Assembly: GCA_947311845.1 (NCBI GenBank)
Contig: CAMZMU010000117.1
Location: 77,197,103 to 77,261,102 of the forward strand
Source: Poa pratensis
Lineage: Eukaryota; Streptophyta; Magnoliopsida; Poales; Poaceae
Length of the DNA: 64,000 nt
Reading direction: 5' to 3'
Each line of letters opens with the position of its first letter. The first letter of the stretch is position 1. The notes under the pieces were generated by a model, which saw only the letters and a list, made by a program, of their open reading frames with translations, did no database searches and was not told the DNA's origin. Positions 1-11,820 of this stretch are shown here, piece after piece. A program made the translations under genes and the position numbers.

Positions 1-1062
1 TACTTAAAGCCTCTGACCTAAAAACTTCGGGGGATCGACGCTTTTTCCAGAAACCTTCCAGAGCTCCGCCGCCATCGAAAACCCTATTTCGGGGATCAGA
101 AACTCCGTTCTGGCACCCTGCCGGGACGGGGAATTGGAGGAGATCATCGCCATCATCATCACCGCCACCTCTCCATCGACCATCCATGACTCCCCCATCC
201 ATGTGTGAGTAATTCCCCGCTGTAGGCTGAGGGGATGGTAGGGATTGGATGAGATCATTCATGTAATAGTTGTGAGATTTGTTAGGGCATGGTGCCTAGT
301 ATCCATCGGTAGTACTTATGTCATTGTTGCAACTTATTATGCTTAATGCTTGTCACTTAGGGCCCGAGTGCCATGATCTCAGATCTGAACATGTTATTGA
401 ATCATGATAATTATTGTTTTGGATCATATCTATAAGTTGTATACACACGTCACTGTCCGGAACCCGAGGCCCCAAAGTGACAGAAATTGGGATAACCGGA
501 GGGGATGGTTGCGACGTGAGGATCACATGTGTTCACGGAGTGTTAATGCTTTGCTCCGGTGCTTTATTAAAAGGAGCACCTTAATTACCAGTAGTTTCCC
601 TTGAGGCCCCGCTGCAAACGGGCTGGTAGGACAAAAGATGTTGTGCAAGTTTCTCATTGCGAGCACGTACGACTAAATACGGAACACATGCTATGATTGA
701 TTATTACTTGGATACCTTATTATTTATCTGCAATTGCCCTATGTATGACTATTTCATGAATTATCTATCCATGCACGCCCGTTCATCCATCCCTATGCCT
801 ACAGTATTTTAATCCTGCTGTCTACTGCAATTATTACTGCTGTCTTTATTTTACTGCTGCTATTATTTCACTACTGCTACTGTCATAAAACTGTTGCTAC
901 TGATAAACTGTGTCGAGCAAGTCTACTTCCAGGTGCAGCTGAACTGACAAATCATCTGTCAAGGCTTATAAATATTCTTTGGCTCCCCTTGTGTCGAATC
1001 AATAAATTTGGGTTTTACTTCCCTCGAAGACTGTTGCGATCCCCTATACTTGTGGGTCATCA
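1..1062 (+). repeat. 5' LTR of element A, first ~326 bp missing
   Basis: This is the 3' part of the LTR, ending in gggtcatca just before the primer binding site. Position 1 corresponds to 8098 in the complete 3' LTR. It carries a 24-bp segment near 805-828 that the 3' LTR lacks, plus a few 1-2 base indels. Confidence 0.9.
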
Positions 1063-1073
1063 AGACTATTTTC

Positions 1074-1091
1074 TGGCGCCGTTGCCGGGGA
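1074..1091 (+). promoter_or_regulatory. Primer binding site, tRNA-Asp type
   Basis: The sequence tggcgccgttgccgggga lies 11 nt after the LTR end and is complementary to the 3' end expected for plant tRNA-Asp. Element D has the same 18-mer. It would prime minus-strand DNA synthesis. Confidence 0.85.
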
Positions 1092-1150
1092 GCATAGCTC
1101 TATTTATAAGCTCACCAGGGAGTCATACTGCTCGCTGCAATTCATTCATC

Positions 1151-3736
1151 ATGGGTAAACCTCGTGATGATAAGGTTCGCATATTGCCATCCACTACAAG
1201 GAGAGGTACAACTCTGAACACTTCTGCTGCTCTTGATTCACCGTCTGTTATAAGTCAACTTGTCACACCACCACATGCACATGCTTCACGTGCTGCTACT
1301 TCTGCTGAATCTGAGAATGTTTCTGATGAATTTGATGATGCTTCTACTGTGCTTGATGAAAGAGGTTCACTAGGTCCTTTTCTAGATGCTACAATTGCTA
1401 AATCTAAACAACTTGAAAATACTGAAACACCTAATGAAACTCCTGTTACACCTGCTTATTCACCTGAAACGAGAGAAACTACTAGTGATGATCTTGAGGA
1501 AACTTATGTTGAACTTGATGATGACTTTATTGATGAATGCATGAATTGTGATACCTCTAAAGATGTTAATGCTATTAAAAATCTTCTTCAAAGACGTGCT
1601 GTCAACTATAAACTTTCTCCTGATGCTAAATTCGCTACATCTCCCATAAATATAAAAGATAAAGATTATGATTTCTCTGTGGACTTGTCTTTTATAACTA
1701 TTGCTGAGAAAGAACCTTTTCGAGGAACTGAAAATGAAAGTGCTGTAGAACATATGAACACTCTCTCTACTCTGAGTAGTTTGTTTTCTGATGATATTAA
1801 GAAACGCAGTTACTTTGTTACTAAAATTTTCCCTTTCTCATTGAAAGATGAAGCTAAAACTTGGTTTAATGATTTATCTCCTGGATCTATTGAGAGCCCG
1901 ATGGGTTTAGTCAATGCTTTCTTTCAGAAATATTTTCCTGCTAGTGCTCAACATGCTGCTTTACAGAAAATCTTTAACTTTAAGCAAAATGAGGGAGAGA
2001 AAATGCCTGAATCTTGGGCAAGGTTTTGTTCTTTACTTAGAGCTCGGCCTGGACATCAACTAGCTAAAAATGAACTTCTTGATATATTTTATAATGGACT
2101 AACTGTTGAATCTAGGACATACCTGGATAGTTGTGCTGGTTGTGTTTTCAGGAAAAGAACTCCAGATGAAGCCGAGGAATTATTGGCTAAGATAAGCCAA
2201 AATCATGATGATTGGACCCTGCCTGAACCAACTCCGGTACCTACGCCGAGGAAAAGAGGAGTAATTGAATTGAATGATGAAGAAATGAGAGAAGCCAAGA
2301 AATCTCTTAAGGAGAAAGGTATTAAATCTGAAGATGTGAAAAATCTTCCACCTATAGAAGAATTGTGTAAGCCAATTCCTCACTCATCTACAGTTGAGGT
2401 ACACTCTCTCCAACGCTTTGATGATAGAGATATCCCTTATTCTAAACCTCCTGATCAATGCTTAGATGAGTTTGATAATTTCATTGTTAAGCAAAACAAT
2501 TTCAATTGGAGAATAGAAAATAGCTTCATAAAGAATTCTCATGTCATTAATCATTTGCATGATGTTTTGGAAAGAACTTCTAATGATGTTAAAATACTCA
2601 TTAAACATTTTCGTATGGTTCAAACTCAAATTGAGCAATTGACTAAAGTGCAAAAAGATTTGCTAGGTAATGCTTCTAGAGAAAATGATAAACATGCTTT
2701 TGGTATAGCAACTAGAGGTGGTGCTTCCACTCAGGATCCTTTATATCCTGAGGGACATCCTAAAAGAATTGAGCAAGATTCTCAACTAGTTAATGAAACT
2801 ACTACTCCTTCTAAGAAAAAGAAGAAGAAGAAACATAAACATGTTGAGGAATCTCCTGAACCTATTAAAGACAATGAGCATGTTAATAATCCAAATAGTA
2901 TATCTATCTCTGATGCTGAAACTGAGAGTGGTAATGAACATGCTAATGATAAAGATAAGAATGATGCTTCTGATAAAGAGGAAAGTGAAGAGGAACCTGA
3001 AAAGCATTCTAAAAACAAAAAGTACACTAAAGAAGATTTTCTTGCTAAGAAACATGGTAATGAAAGAGAACCTTGGGTGCAAAAACAAATGCCTTTTCCT
3101 ACTAAGAAACTCAAATCTAAGGAAGAAGAACATTATAACAAATTTTGTGAATGGATGAAACCTTTGTTTTTGCAAATTCCTTTGACTGATGCTATTAAGT
3201 TACCTCCCTATTCAAAGTACATGAAAGATATTGTCTCTAACAAGAGAAAGATTCCTAATGAAGAGATTTCTACCATGCTTGCTAATTATTCTTTCAATGG
3301 TAAGGTTCCAAAGAAGCTTGGAGATCCAGGTATACCAACTATTCCTTGCTCAATCAAAAATAACTATGTTAGAACTGCCTTATGTGATTTAGGTGCAGGG
3401 GTGAGTGTTATGCCTTTTTCTCTTTACAAGAGACTTTACTTGGAAAAATTGATACCAACTGATATATCTTTGCAAATGGCTGATAAATCTACTGCTGTTC
3501 CTGTTGGTATATGTGAAGATGTTCCTGTTCAAGTGGCTAATAATTGCTTGATATTAACTGATTTTGTTGTGCTTGAAATGCCTGAAGATGATAATATGTC
3601 TATTATTCTTGGAAGACCTTTTCTTAACACTGCAGGGGCTGTTATTGATTGCAACAAAGGAAAAGTACTTTCCATGTTAATGACAAAGAGCATACTGTTT
3701 ATTTTCCCAAGAAGCTGGACAAATATTTGGAGTTAA
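1151..3736 (+). pseudogene. Gag-aspartic protease polyprotein of element A, frameshifted near its end
   Basis: The first ATG after the primer site (1151) opens a long frame. The retrotransposon gag domain is recognisable at roughly residues 195-330, including AKTWFNDL, MPESWARF and ELLDIFYNGL. A Lys/Glu-rich stretch follows (about residues 550-650). A retropepsin-like domain begins near residue 743 with the catalytic-type DLGAGVSVMP, then ILGRPFLNTAGAVID near residue 819. After NKGKV the frame breaks around 3664-3672: the expected continuation (VNDKEHTVYFP) is in another frame within 3649-3846, which fits a one-base indel. Gag would form the particle and the protease would cut the polyprotein. 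No RT, RNase H or integrase follows. Gag and protease assignments are secure at domain level; activity is unlikely to be fully normal. Confidence 0.85.
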
Positions 3737-4059
3737 TACAATTACCAATATTAAAAGTATCAAAGTGGGAAGTATTGATTGCCCTATATATGAACCTCAT
3801 GAAGAACTTCAATATTTATGATTGGATCTATAGCTATACCATTTAAGGTAACATGATTGTTCAATGTGGTTTAATTCTTTTATGTCATATAAAATGTATT
3901 TGGTGGCAAGACTTGATCAACCTTGTTAACAAATATGTTTTACATGCATAAAATTGCTAAACAACATTTTTCTTTCTCACTTTGTTTTACCTACTGTTTT
4001 GCTACTGTAATTTGCAAAGTTAAGTAATGCTTGGTCTTTACATAAATTCATTTTGTCTA

Positions 4060-4638
4060 GTTTTCATTGTTTAAAGCACCCAGAAAATGTCAGAAATAAA
4101 AGTTTTCAAAAAAATTCTGAAAAAATTCTACAAGTCCTAGTTTTTAAAAGGAACGTGGGAGTACCAGAGGATGACCAGGGGGACCCACCAGGCCACCACA
4201 CGCCCCACGGCGCGGTGGAGGGCAGGCCGCGCCCTGCCCTGGTGTGGGGTCCACCTGGCCCTCCACTCTCTCATCTCTCTCCCACTCCTTTCTCTCTCCC
4301 GACCAACACACCACCATTGCTCAAACTCGTGTTCTTGCTGCTCTTGCTCGAATTTTTCGATCTACTTGCTCAGCCCATCTTTGCTGCTGAAATTTGGATC
4401 AATTGCTCTCCGGTATGTGACTCCTCCGATTATCCAAATAGAATTTTGTTTAGTTGCTTATATCTTTGCATTTTGGTACTGTAGGTGACATGTTATTAGA
4501 GCTTGCATGCTTGTTCTTGTTTAGATTAACTAGTTTTGATGCATGTTTAGTCCTAGCAAGTCTCCCTAGTGTTTCCCTTGAATTAATCACTCCAAAATCA
4601 TTTTTTATGAGGTTTGTTTAAAATTTCAGAAAAGGAAG
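4060..4638 (+). promoter_or_regulatory. Candidate internal promoter and 5'-UTR intron upstream of the extra ORF of element A
   Basis: Bases 4060-4270 resemble the U3-like part of the LTR in style (a GC-rich stretch after a run of aaaattc-like words). A pyrimidine-rich ctctctcatctctctccc block follows at about 4264-4300. A donor-like ccg/gtatgtgac occurs near 4411 and an acceptor-like aaaatttcag ends near 4630, just before the ATG at 4639. No clear TATA box is visible. The promoter and splicing are inferences from sequence only. Confidence 0.3.
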
Positions 4639-5773
4639 ATGGATAAACACACTTATGGAGAAATCTTTGAGAGGCAAACACCATCCTCCTCAAGGAAACA
4701 AGGGCTTCAAGATCAAGAGGTGCACCTAGGCCATCATACAATGAGGATCTTTTGGCACCAAGAATCGGTGAAGAGGAAGATGATGGTGTTCCTCATCCAT
4801 CTATTTTTCCATGCTTTAACTTTATGAGAGATGCAGGGATTTATGATGACTTCATAAGGATGATTAACAATGTTGGTTGATGGAATTTATGCAGGATGAG
4901 AGGCCACAATATGCTAACCTCACTAAGATTTTTGTTGAAAGCTTTAAGTTTAATAACTCTACTTTTAACCCCACTGTTGAGTTTAAGATTTATGATCGTG
5001 CATGCAACATGGACTTGAAAAGATTTTGCAGGGTCATAGGTGTTGCTCCATCTGGGACAGCAAGGAAGATCAAATCACAGCCGCCCGAGTTGTTGGATCT
5101 TTACCATGAGCTGAGCTATGATGATCACCGTAGAGTGCAGCGTGGTAAGATAAGGAACATTCAATTTCCAGCCATCAGGTACTTCACATATTATCTTGCC
5201 ACGAGTGTCTTGCTAGAGAGAACACTAGTAATATTTCTTGCTATCATCTAGCTTTTCTTGCTCATGCACTTAAAAATGATAAAACCTACAACCTTGGTGC
5301 CTTGATTGCTCGCCGCCTTGCCGCCAAAGGTCCCATCTTTGGAGGCATTATTGCTGCACGTGTTTTAGCTGATCTTGGTCTTCTGTCGATCCTTCTGATG
5401 AATTGTTGATTCCGAAAGACTTGATCTTGCTGCCATGAAACTTCATGATTTTGTTACTACTAATTCATCTACTGGACATTTGATGTATAGAGTTGTTTTT
5501 GCTAATGGACCTGAGCTAGAGGTCCGGCTTCCACAGCCTAGTTTGTTCAGTGTTTTCAGGGGTCCTCTATCATATTCGAGGGAGGATTTGGACAACCACC
5601 TCGGTGCACCGGATTTCCATTTACAGCACTACCCTGAGCACCGACAGGAGACCTTCGTGGCGCCCCCTGAGGACTACACCGTGTACTACGGTGGTGCATC
5701 CTCGAGCTTTTACCGGACGAGGAACCCTCCTCGTCACACTGAGGGCGCGCCTAGCTGGCGGCCATGGGGATGA
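4639..5773 (+). pseudogene. Additional ORF (Athila ORF1/aORF-like) of element A, several frameshifts
   Basis: A conserved-looking protein is spread over three frames. One frame begins at ATG 4639; a second carries APRIGEEEDDGVPHP and FNFMRDAGIYDDF near 4758-4860; a third carries YANLTKIFVESFKFN to GKIRNIQFPAIRYFTYYLAT (4877-5215). Further frames hold NLGALIARRLAAKGPIFGG (about 5290-5345) and a last part at 5435-5773. The layout fits the extra ORF that some Athila-like plant gypsy elements carry between the gag-pol region and the 3' LTR; its role is unknown. At least three indels or stops mean the copy cannot encode a full protein. I am confident it is a decayed coding region, less so of the family. 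Confidence 0.55.
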
Positions 5774-7732
5774 TTGTCTCCCACTTAGGCCAAAAGCCTA
5801 AGCTTGGGGGGAGGTATGCCGACAAGTTCACTCATTTTATCATATTCATATCATGTCGGTACTTTGTATATCCATGTTTTAGTTTGTTTCTTTTCTTTTC
5901 TTTTGTTTCTTGTATCCATTTCATTTTCGCAAAACACCAAAAGACCAAAAATATTTCCTTTATTTCTCTTGCTTTTGAATTTGTAGTGCTAGTTTACTTT
6001 ATTTTTCATTTCGGTTTGTTATTCAAAAATCCAAAAAGATTTTGCTTTGTTTGCTTGTTTCTTTCTATGCTTGCTTTAATTCGAAAACCCAAAAATATTT
6101 GTTGTTCTTCTGCCGTTTTGTATAGTTGTTTCAGGAGTTCGAAAAATTTCCGTGGTTCCACTTGGGCTTGGTTATCATTTCACATCATTCAAGCCACACA
6201 AGTGAAAAGCAATAATGACGACTTACGACAATTCGGATGTGGTAAAAGGCTGGTATGAACTCTATTTGTTTTTCATTTTTGTAAATATACCTACTCATGT
6301 GAACATGCTTAGCTATCATGGTAGTGGTTATGTTATTTAATGATTACTTAGTAGTTCATGTCTTCTTATGACCAGTACCAAATTGCTAATAGCGAATAAC
6401 ATGTCATATAGATATTTACATGCATTGTTCTATTCGTAAAACGGTATGGCAGGCTGGTATCCTCCTCTGAATAATTCACTTGATTCGACTTGGCACATGC
6501 TCACACATGTTATGACTGAAAAATAAAGTCAATTAAGCCTTGATGATCTATTTTGCCTCAGAGTTTTAGTATCATCTTTATGCCTCCGTTAATTTTATTT
6601 TGTCGCAAGCATGATTATGACCGTTATCGCTCTCGTGGTTGTCGCTTCCCAGTCTATTGCTAGCCTTCACTTGTACTGAGCGGGAATGCTGCTCGTGCAT
6701 CCAAATCCTTTAAACCAAGTTATCCCAAAGAGTCCACCAAAAATTCCTATGCATGGTATTTCAAGCCATTCCAAGTAAATTTGCATGTGCTACCTTTAAA
6801 ACTTTCAAAATATTTCCCTTTTTGTGTCAATGTTTACTAGCTCATGAGGAATTAGTGTGGTTATTCTTTATTCTATTTGTCAAATGGACTTTTACACCTG
6901 GACTAGCGGCATATACATCCGCTTATCCAATAATTTTGCAAAAAGAGCTGGCAACGGGGTGCCCAGTCCCAATTAATTACAACTTTAACCAATTAATTCT
7001 CTTCACACTTTTGCCCTGATTCATCAGTAAGCAATGACAAACAGTGAAATACCTGAATGTGTGTAAACCAAAGAGAAAGAGGGATGATCTGCCTTGCTGG
7101 TAGAAATAACGTCCTTCATGGGAGCCGCTCTTAAAAGTCCGTTTGACAGGTAGAATACTGTTCTCACCCGCTACCATTCGTTGACAATTAACAAACACCT
7201 CTCAAAACATTTTTACCTCTGTTTTTAAAATAAAAAGCTCTAGCACGTGTTAATCCCTGCTTCCCTCTGCGAAGGGCCAATCTTTTATTTTTATGTTGAG
7301 TCACCATCCTTTCTTTGAGCACTCTTCGAGAGCATAACTGTCGTTCTTAGTGTAATGTGCTTGTCCCAGGATACGATTAATTGAGGTATAACTATGATAC
7401 TCTTATCTTTGATATTTTTATATCTAGTCTTCACTTGAACTTCAGAGGTGCCTTGGCATTTATGTTTTGCCCTTCAAACAAAGGCAAGCGAGATACCACT
7501 TTGTCATATCTTTTTACGAACATTGCAATTCTTGTGGATAGATGTATGCTATGTTATTCATTCTTAGTACTTTGGTATCTTTTCATGATTTGCATAACTA
7601 CTAGGTGTCATTATTTGCATGGTTCCTATTATGAATTGTCTAAGTAATTGATCATATAGTAGGTATGTATACATCATATGAAGCAAATGTGTTCGTAAAA
7701 GTTTCTTTTATCGCACTCAGTTGTTAACTGAA
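5774..7732 (+). other. Non-coding 3' region of element A
   Basis: About 2 kb without a supportable ORF. It starts near a second polypurine-like tract, taagcttggggggag at 5799-5813, which matches the true tract next to the 3' LTR. No other feature is recognised. Confidence 0.6.
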
Positions 7733-7750
7733 TTGCTTGAGGACAAGCAA
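7733..7750 (+). other. AGGA-loop stem-loop upstream of the polypurine tract, element A
   Basis: The sequence ttgcttgaggacaagcaa forms a perfect 7-bp stem with an AGGA loop, 21 nt before the 3' LTR. Equivalent hairpins with different stem bases occur at the same place in elements B, C and D. Confidence 0.7.
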
Positions 7751-7755
7751 TAAGC

Positions 7756-7771
7756 TAAGCTTGGGGGGAGT
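7756..7771 (+). promoter_or_regulatory. Polypurine tract of element A
   Basis: The sequence taagcttggggggagt directly precedes the TG that opens the 3' LTR, the expected place for the plus-strand primer. Confidence 0.85.
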
Positions 7772-9140
7772 TGATACGTCCAAAACGTATCTACTTTTCC
7801 GAACACTTTTGCTATTGTTTTTCCTCTAATTTGTGTGATTTGAATGCAACTAACACGGACTAACGCTGTTTTCAGCAGAATTGCCTTGGTGTCTCGTTTT
7901 TGTGCAGAAAGTCAAAGTTTTAGGAAAATTCCAGAAAAATTCCAGAAATTCTATTTTTCCAGAAGACCCACGGAGCCAGAAGACGAAGCGAGGAGGGTGC
8001 ACAGGGGCACCACACGCACCCAGGGCGCGGGTGGGCCCTTGCCGCGCCCAGGGGTGGTGTGGCCACCCTGTGTGGCCCCCGACGCTCCCCTTTGGACTAC
8101 TTAAAGCCTCTGACCTAAAAACTTCGGGGGATCGACGCTTTTTCCAGAAAATTCCAGAGCTCCGCCGCCATCGAAAACCCTATTTCGGGGATCAGAAACT
8201 CCGTTCTGGCACCCTGCCGGGACGGGGAATTGGAGGAGATCATCGCCATCATCATCACCGCCACCTCTCCATCGACCATCCATGACTCCCCCATCCATGT
8301 GTGAGTAATTCCCCGCTGTAGGCTGAGGGGATGGTAGGGATTGGATGAGATCATTCATGTAATAGTTGTGAGATTTGTTAGGGCATGGTGCCTAGTATCC
8401 ATCGGTAGTGCTTATGTCATTGTTGCAACTTATTATGCTTAATGCTTGTCACTTAGGGCCCGAGTGCCATGATCTCAGATCTGAACATGTTATTGAATCA
8501 TGAGATAATTATTGTTTTGGATCATATCTATAAGTTGTATACACACGTCACTGTCCGGAACCCGAGGCCCCAAAGTGACAGAAATTGGGATAACCGGAGG
8601 GGATGGTTGCGACGTGAGGATCACATGTGTTCACGGAGTGTTAATGCTTTGCTCCGGTGCTTTATTAAAAGGAGCACCTTAATTACCAGTAGTTTCCCTT
8701 GAGGCCCCGCTGCAAACGGGCTGGTAGGACAAAAGATGTTGTGCAAGTTTCTCATTGCGAGCACGTACGACTAAATACGGAACACATGCCTATGATTGAT
8801 TATTACTTGGATACCTTATTATTTATCTGCAATTGCCCTATGTATGACTATTTCATGAATTATCTTATCCATGCAACGCCCGTTCATCCATCCCTATGCC
8901 TACTGCAATTATTACTGCTGTCTTTATTTTACTGCTGCTATTATTTCACTACTGCTACTGTCATAAAACTGTTGCTACTGATAAACTGTGTCGAGCAAGT
9001 CTACTTCCAGGTGCAGCTGAACTGACAAATCATCTGTCAAGGCTTATAAATATTCTTTGGCTCCCCTTGTGTCGAATCAATAAATTTGGGTTTTACTTCC
9101 CTCGAAGACTGTTGTGATCCCCTATACTTGTGGGTTATCA
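7772..9140 (+). repeat. 3' LTR of element A, complete (1369 bp)
   Basis: It begins tgatacgtcc and ends gggttatca (TG...CA). A TATA-like cttaaagcc lies near 8100. The short ORFs inside it have no supporting domain. Confidence 0.9.
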
Positions 9141-9145
9141 CACAC
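9141..9145. repeat. Right target-site duplication of element A
   Basis: The cacac after the LTR matches the undisturbed B LTR in copy 2, which reads aaacacacccc at this point. The left copy would lie outside the window. Confidence 0.6.
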
Positions 9146-9876
9146 CTTACTCTTAGGATTGTTTCCCTAATTGGTCAATCCAAACAATCTAATCTAGCCA
9201 CTTCAAGAGGAAATATTAGCAAGTAGTATCACTACAAGTAGGAGTCTTGGTATGCACTAGAGGGATCTTCTCCACAAGGAGAGGCCTTGGTTCATCTCCA
9301 CATGGGAGGCCTTGATTCATCTCGTAAGAGACAACACCAACAAGGGGTGGAAAGGAGCAAAGCTCAACTCTATTCTCAACATAGTCTAACCCTAACCCTA
9401 GGGTGGGAGGCAGTTATTTATAGTCTAGATACGAAATACTAGATGAGTGGCTAGGATTACATGGCTAAAGGGCCATCTCAGCACACAGGCTCACGCAGGT
9501 CCGGTAGTACCGGCCAGGTCGGTAGTACCGGAATTAATTCCGGTAGTACCGCTTATAGTGGCCGCGACATCAGTAGCATCTGGCGATTCGACGGTAGTAC
9601 CAGCGGTGAAGCTCCGGTAGTAACGGCCGGCGGTTCTTCAGGATTTCCATCTTCATTCTCTTGGCCATCTTCTATGCTTCCTTGTGAATCTTCATAGGGG
9701 TCGTCAAGTCCACCATAGATGAGCACACACAATGTATCGGAATGAAGTAGCAAACCATTCAAGGGGGTATCAAGATCACACATGGATAGGAGCGAATTCA
9801 CGTTATCATGGAGAGCTTTGACTCTTGCTCTTGTCGTTGGATCACTTGGCGTGCATGTGTAGGGCGCACTACATCA
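9146..9876 (-). repeat. 3' LTR of gypsy B copy 1, truncated by element A
   Basis: Read on the minus strand, the LTR begins tgatgtagtgcg at 9876 and runs to the element A insertion. It matches 35600-36336 in copy 2 at high identity. A TATA-type box (minus-strand tataaatag) lies near 9420. It contains a family of ccggtagtacc repeats at about 9500-9630. Confidence 0.85.
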
Positions 9877-9977
9877 TCTCCCCCTCCCTTGGAAAAGAGT
9901 CGTCCTCGACTCTTGGTCATCCTCATCACTTGATGTCTCATGGTATGGCGATAGGTCGGTGACGTTGAAGGTGTCAT
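9877..9977 (-). pseudogene. C-terminus of gypsy B pol, copy 1
   Basis: On the minus strand, starting beside the CACTA element, the frame reads DTFNVTDLSPY, then an acidic stretch and SRTTLFQG. That is the usual end of a plant gypsy integrase region. The SRTTLF codons form an AGGA-loop hairpin (9895-9914) and the next codons form the polypurine tract touching the LTR at 9876. Upstream pol is absent here because the CACTA interrupts it at cat. Confidence 0.75.
9895..9914 (-). other. AGGA-loop stem-loop, gypsy B copy 1
   Basis: On the minus strand aagagtcgaggacgactctt forms an 8-bp perfect stem, 18 nt from the LTR start. It overlaps coding sequence (ESRTTLF). Copy 2 (36357-36376) has one changed base in the stem. 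Confidence 0.7.
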
Positions 9978-10378
9978 CACTACAAGGAAACAGCTAATAG
10001 CCGCTTTTAATCACCGGCGGGCAACCTAAAACCCACGCCGATGATCTGCTGGGACAAAATTCCGCAGCTAATCACCGGCGTGGGAATTGTTCCAAGCCGG
10101 TGTTCAGACGGAATCACCCACGTGGACAGCTTAGGGCACGCCACTGATTTGTGGGCCCATAAAGCCCACCATGGTGAAATATATTACTGGCGTGCGACAA
10201 GCACGACACGCCGGTAACGTCCTGTGTAATCACTGGCGTGGGACAAGCCCGACACGCCCGGTAACGTCCTATGTAATCACGGACCCAGCAAATCACTGGC
10301 GTGTATTTGTTTGCACACCGGTTATTATTTTTAGGTTACTGGCGTGACATTTGTCCGCCAAGCCGGTAATTGGGACGT

Positions 10379-10505
10379 GAACATTGCTAAATTGAAATGT
10401 AAATCATGTTTTTTTGCTTTTTTAGTGAACATTGCTAATTTGAAATGTAAATCATGTTTTCTGCTTTTTTTAGTGAACATTGCTAATTTGAAATGTAAAT
10501 CATGG
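10379..10505 (+). repeat. Three-copy tandem repeat, 48-bp period, in CACTA copy 1
   Basis: Units starting gaacattgctaa occur at 10379, 10427 and 10475. The same array is at about 36838-36965 in copy 2. Confidence 0.8.
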
Positions 10506-10779
10506 CATTCTGATTTGGTATAAGAAACTGACAAAATCATGCGCACTTGTCAAAATGTAACATATTGTCTGTCTATTTAGCTAGCTGATCGATGTAATTA
10601 AAATATATACTCATCGATTTTCTTTTACAATAATATTGACCGCATAAAAATATGTACTCTAAATATAGATCGCATAAAAAAATTCACTGGGAAAAAAAAC
10701 CAGCCTTTCTATTTCTCTATCTCCCTCACCCTCTTGCGGGCACGGTAACCAAAACCGCATCGCGAAAGCACGCCTCCAT

Positions 10780-11480
10780 CGATCCTCTCTCTCCCTCCAC
10801 GCATCGCCGCCGTCCCCGCCATCCCCGCCGACGCCGTCCCCGTCCGCATGCACGCCGCCCTCCCCGCCCGACGCCGTCCCCGACGCCGCAGTCCCCGCCT
10901 CCCCGCCCGACACCGCCCTCGCCGCCCGACGCTGCCCCGCCCCGTGCCCGACGCCGCCGTCCCCGCCCGACTCCGCCCCGCCCCGTGCCCGACGCTGCCG
11001 TCCCCGCCTCCATCCGTCTTCGCCTCCGTCGACCTCGCCGGTGAGTGTGGTGTTAGATTGTTTGATTTAGTGTAGTGTAGTGTTAGATTGTTAAGTTTAG
11101 ATGTAGTGTAGATTTAGTGTAGTGTAGATGTTTAGTTGTGTAGTTAGATTGTTAGATTTAGTTGTTTTAGATTGTCACATTATATTTTTAGATGAATTAG
11201 TTAGATTTAATTAGTATAGTTAGAATTCTATTGTTATAGTTTTTTTAGATTGTGTGAGCGACATGTAGTTAGATTTGTAGGAGATGTCGTTTGTAGTTTC
11301 TAGATCATTTAGTTGTGTAGTTTGTAGTATATAGTTGTGTAGTTGTAGATAATCTTATTGTGTAGTTTCTAGATAATTCAGTTGTGTAGTTGTAGATTCT
11401 AGATAATTTAATTGTGTACTTTTATATTTCTATTAGTTGTGTTTTTTGATTCTAATGAATATCTTTTTAATATGTTTTAG
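10780..11480 (+). promoter_or_regulatory. GC-rich first exon and intron of the CACTA-borne gene, copy 1
   Basis: A run of cgccgtccccgcc-like repeats (about 10800-11035) ends at a donor, ctcgccg/gtgagtg (11041). An AT-rich intron follows and ends tatgttttag at 11480, ten bases before the ATG. The short GC-rich ORFs here are probably untranslated leader or repeat artefacts. Confidence 0.5.
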
Positions 11481-11490
11481 TTTCCACGGA

Positions 11491-11820
11491 ATGGGGTTTA
11501 AGGGTGTGAGGGCGTACTTTAGGAAGAAGCTTGACCGACACGTGTATGGATGTCAGATCCATATAAACAAGAGGAAGCACTGGGCTGGGCAGTTCGATAC
11601 ACCGGAGGAGGCGGCGCGCGCCTATGATTATTTCGCCATACATGAGTACGGGGATAAGAGGAAGGATAAGGATCTCAACTACCCCGAGGATCGCCACCGT
11701 GTGGATGACAACATACCGCATGGGATCAAACAGGTGTCCATGGCCATGGAGAAGGAGCACCGGTTGGCGGAGGCGCAGATAGCACGTCGCAACGTGCTCC
11801 CCAGGACGACGCATTTGTGA
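11491..11820 (+). pseudogene. AP2/ERF-like protein carried by CACTA copy 1, frameshifted
   Basis: The ATG just after the inferred splice acceptor opens MGFKGVRAYF. Residues about 3-65 match the AP2/ERF pattern: FKGVR at the start, W-G-FDT-EEAARAYD in the middle, and a closing LNYPED. AP2/ERF domains bind DNA; this one lacks some consensus positions between FKGVR and the tryptophan, so binding is uncertain. A run of four C at 11799-11802 (five in copy 2) shifts the frame and stops translation after 109 residues. The lost continuation (EDITLLGIWMEPEEWEEDWE, then a Gln/Glu-rich tract) follows in another frame at 11817-12281. A closing DPADPMFWAQVSRDP lies in a further frame before the tag at 12235. 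Confidence 0.6.

Larger units (their letters stand above)
1..9140 (+). mobile_element. Gypsy-type LTR retrotransposon A, non-autonomous, 5' end cut by window
   Basis: The sequence from 1 to 1062 repeats at 8098-9140, which marks two LTRs around a 6.7-kb internal region. A tRNA-Asp type primer binding site follows the first LTR and a purine tract precedes the second. The internal region has a gag-protease ORF and a broken additional ORF, but no reverse transcriptase, RNase H or integrase was found, so movement would need enzymes in trans. The LTRs differ by roughly five substitutions and a few small indels by eye (one of about 24 bp), indicating a young insertion. The element lies in the LTR of gypsy B copy 1; cacac after the 3' LTR is the expected right target duplication, but the left one is outside the window. 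Confidence 0.9.

Noticed and set aside
2782..3175. Minus-strand ORFs opposite gag
   Set aside because: Shadows of the Lys/Glu-rich gag region in other frames.
10652..11044. Pro/Arg-rich ORF before the AP2-like exon
   Set aside because: Composed of cgccgtccccgcc repeats and ends at a splice-donor-like site; copy 2 differs by indels not in multiples that keep one frame. Better read as leader.
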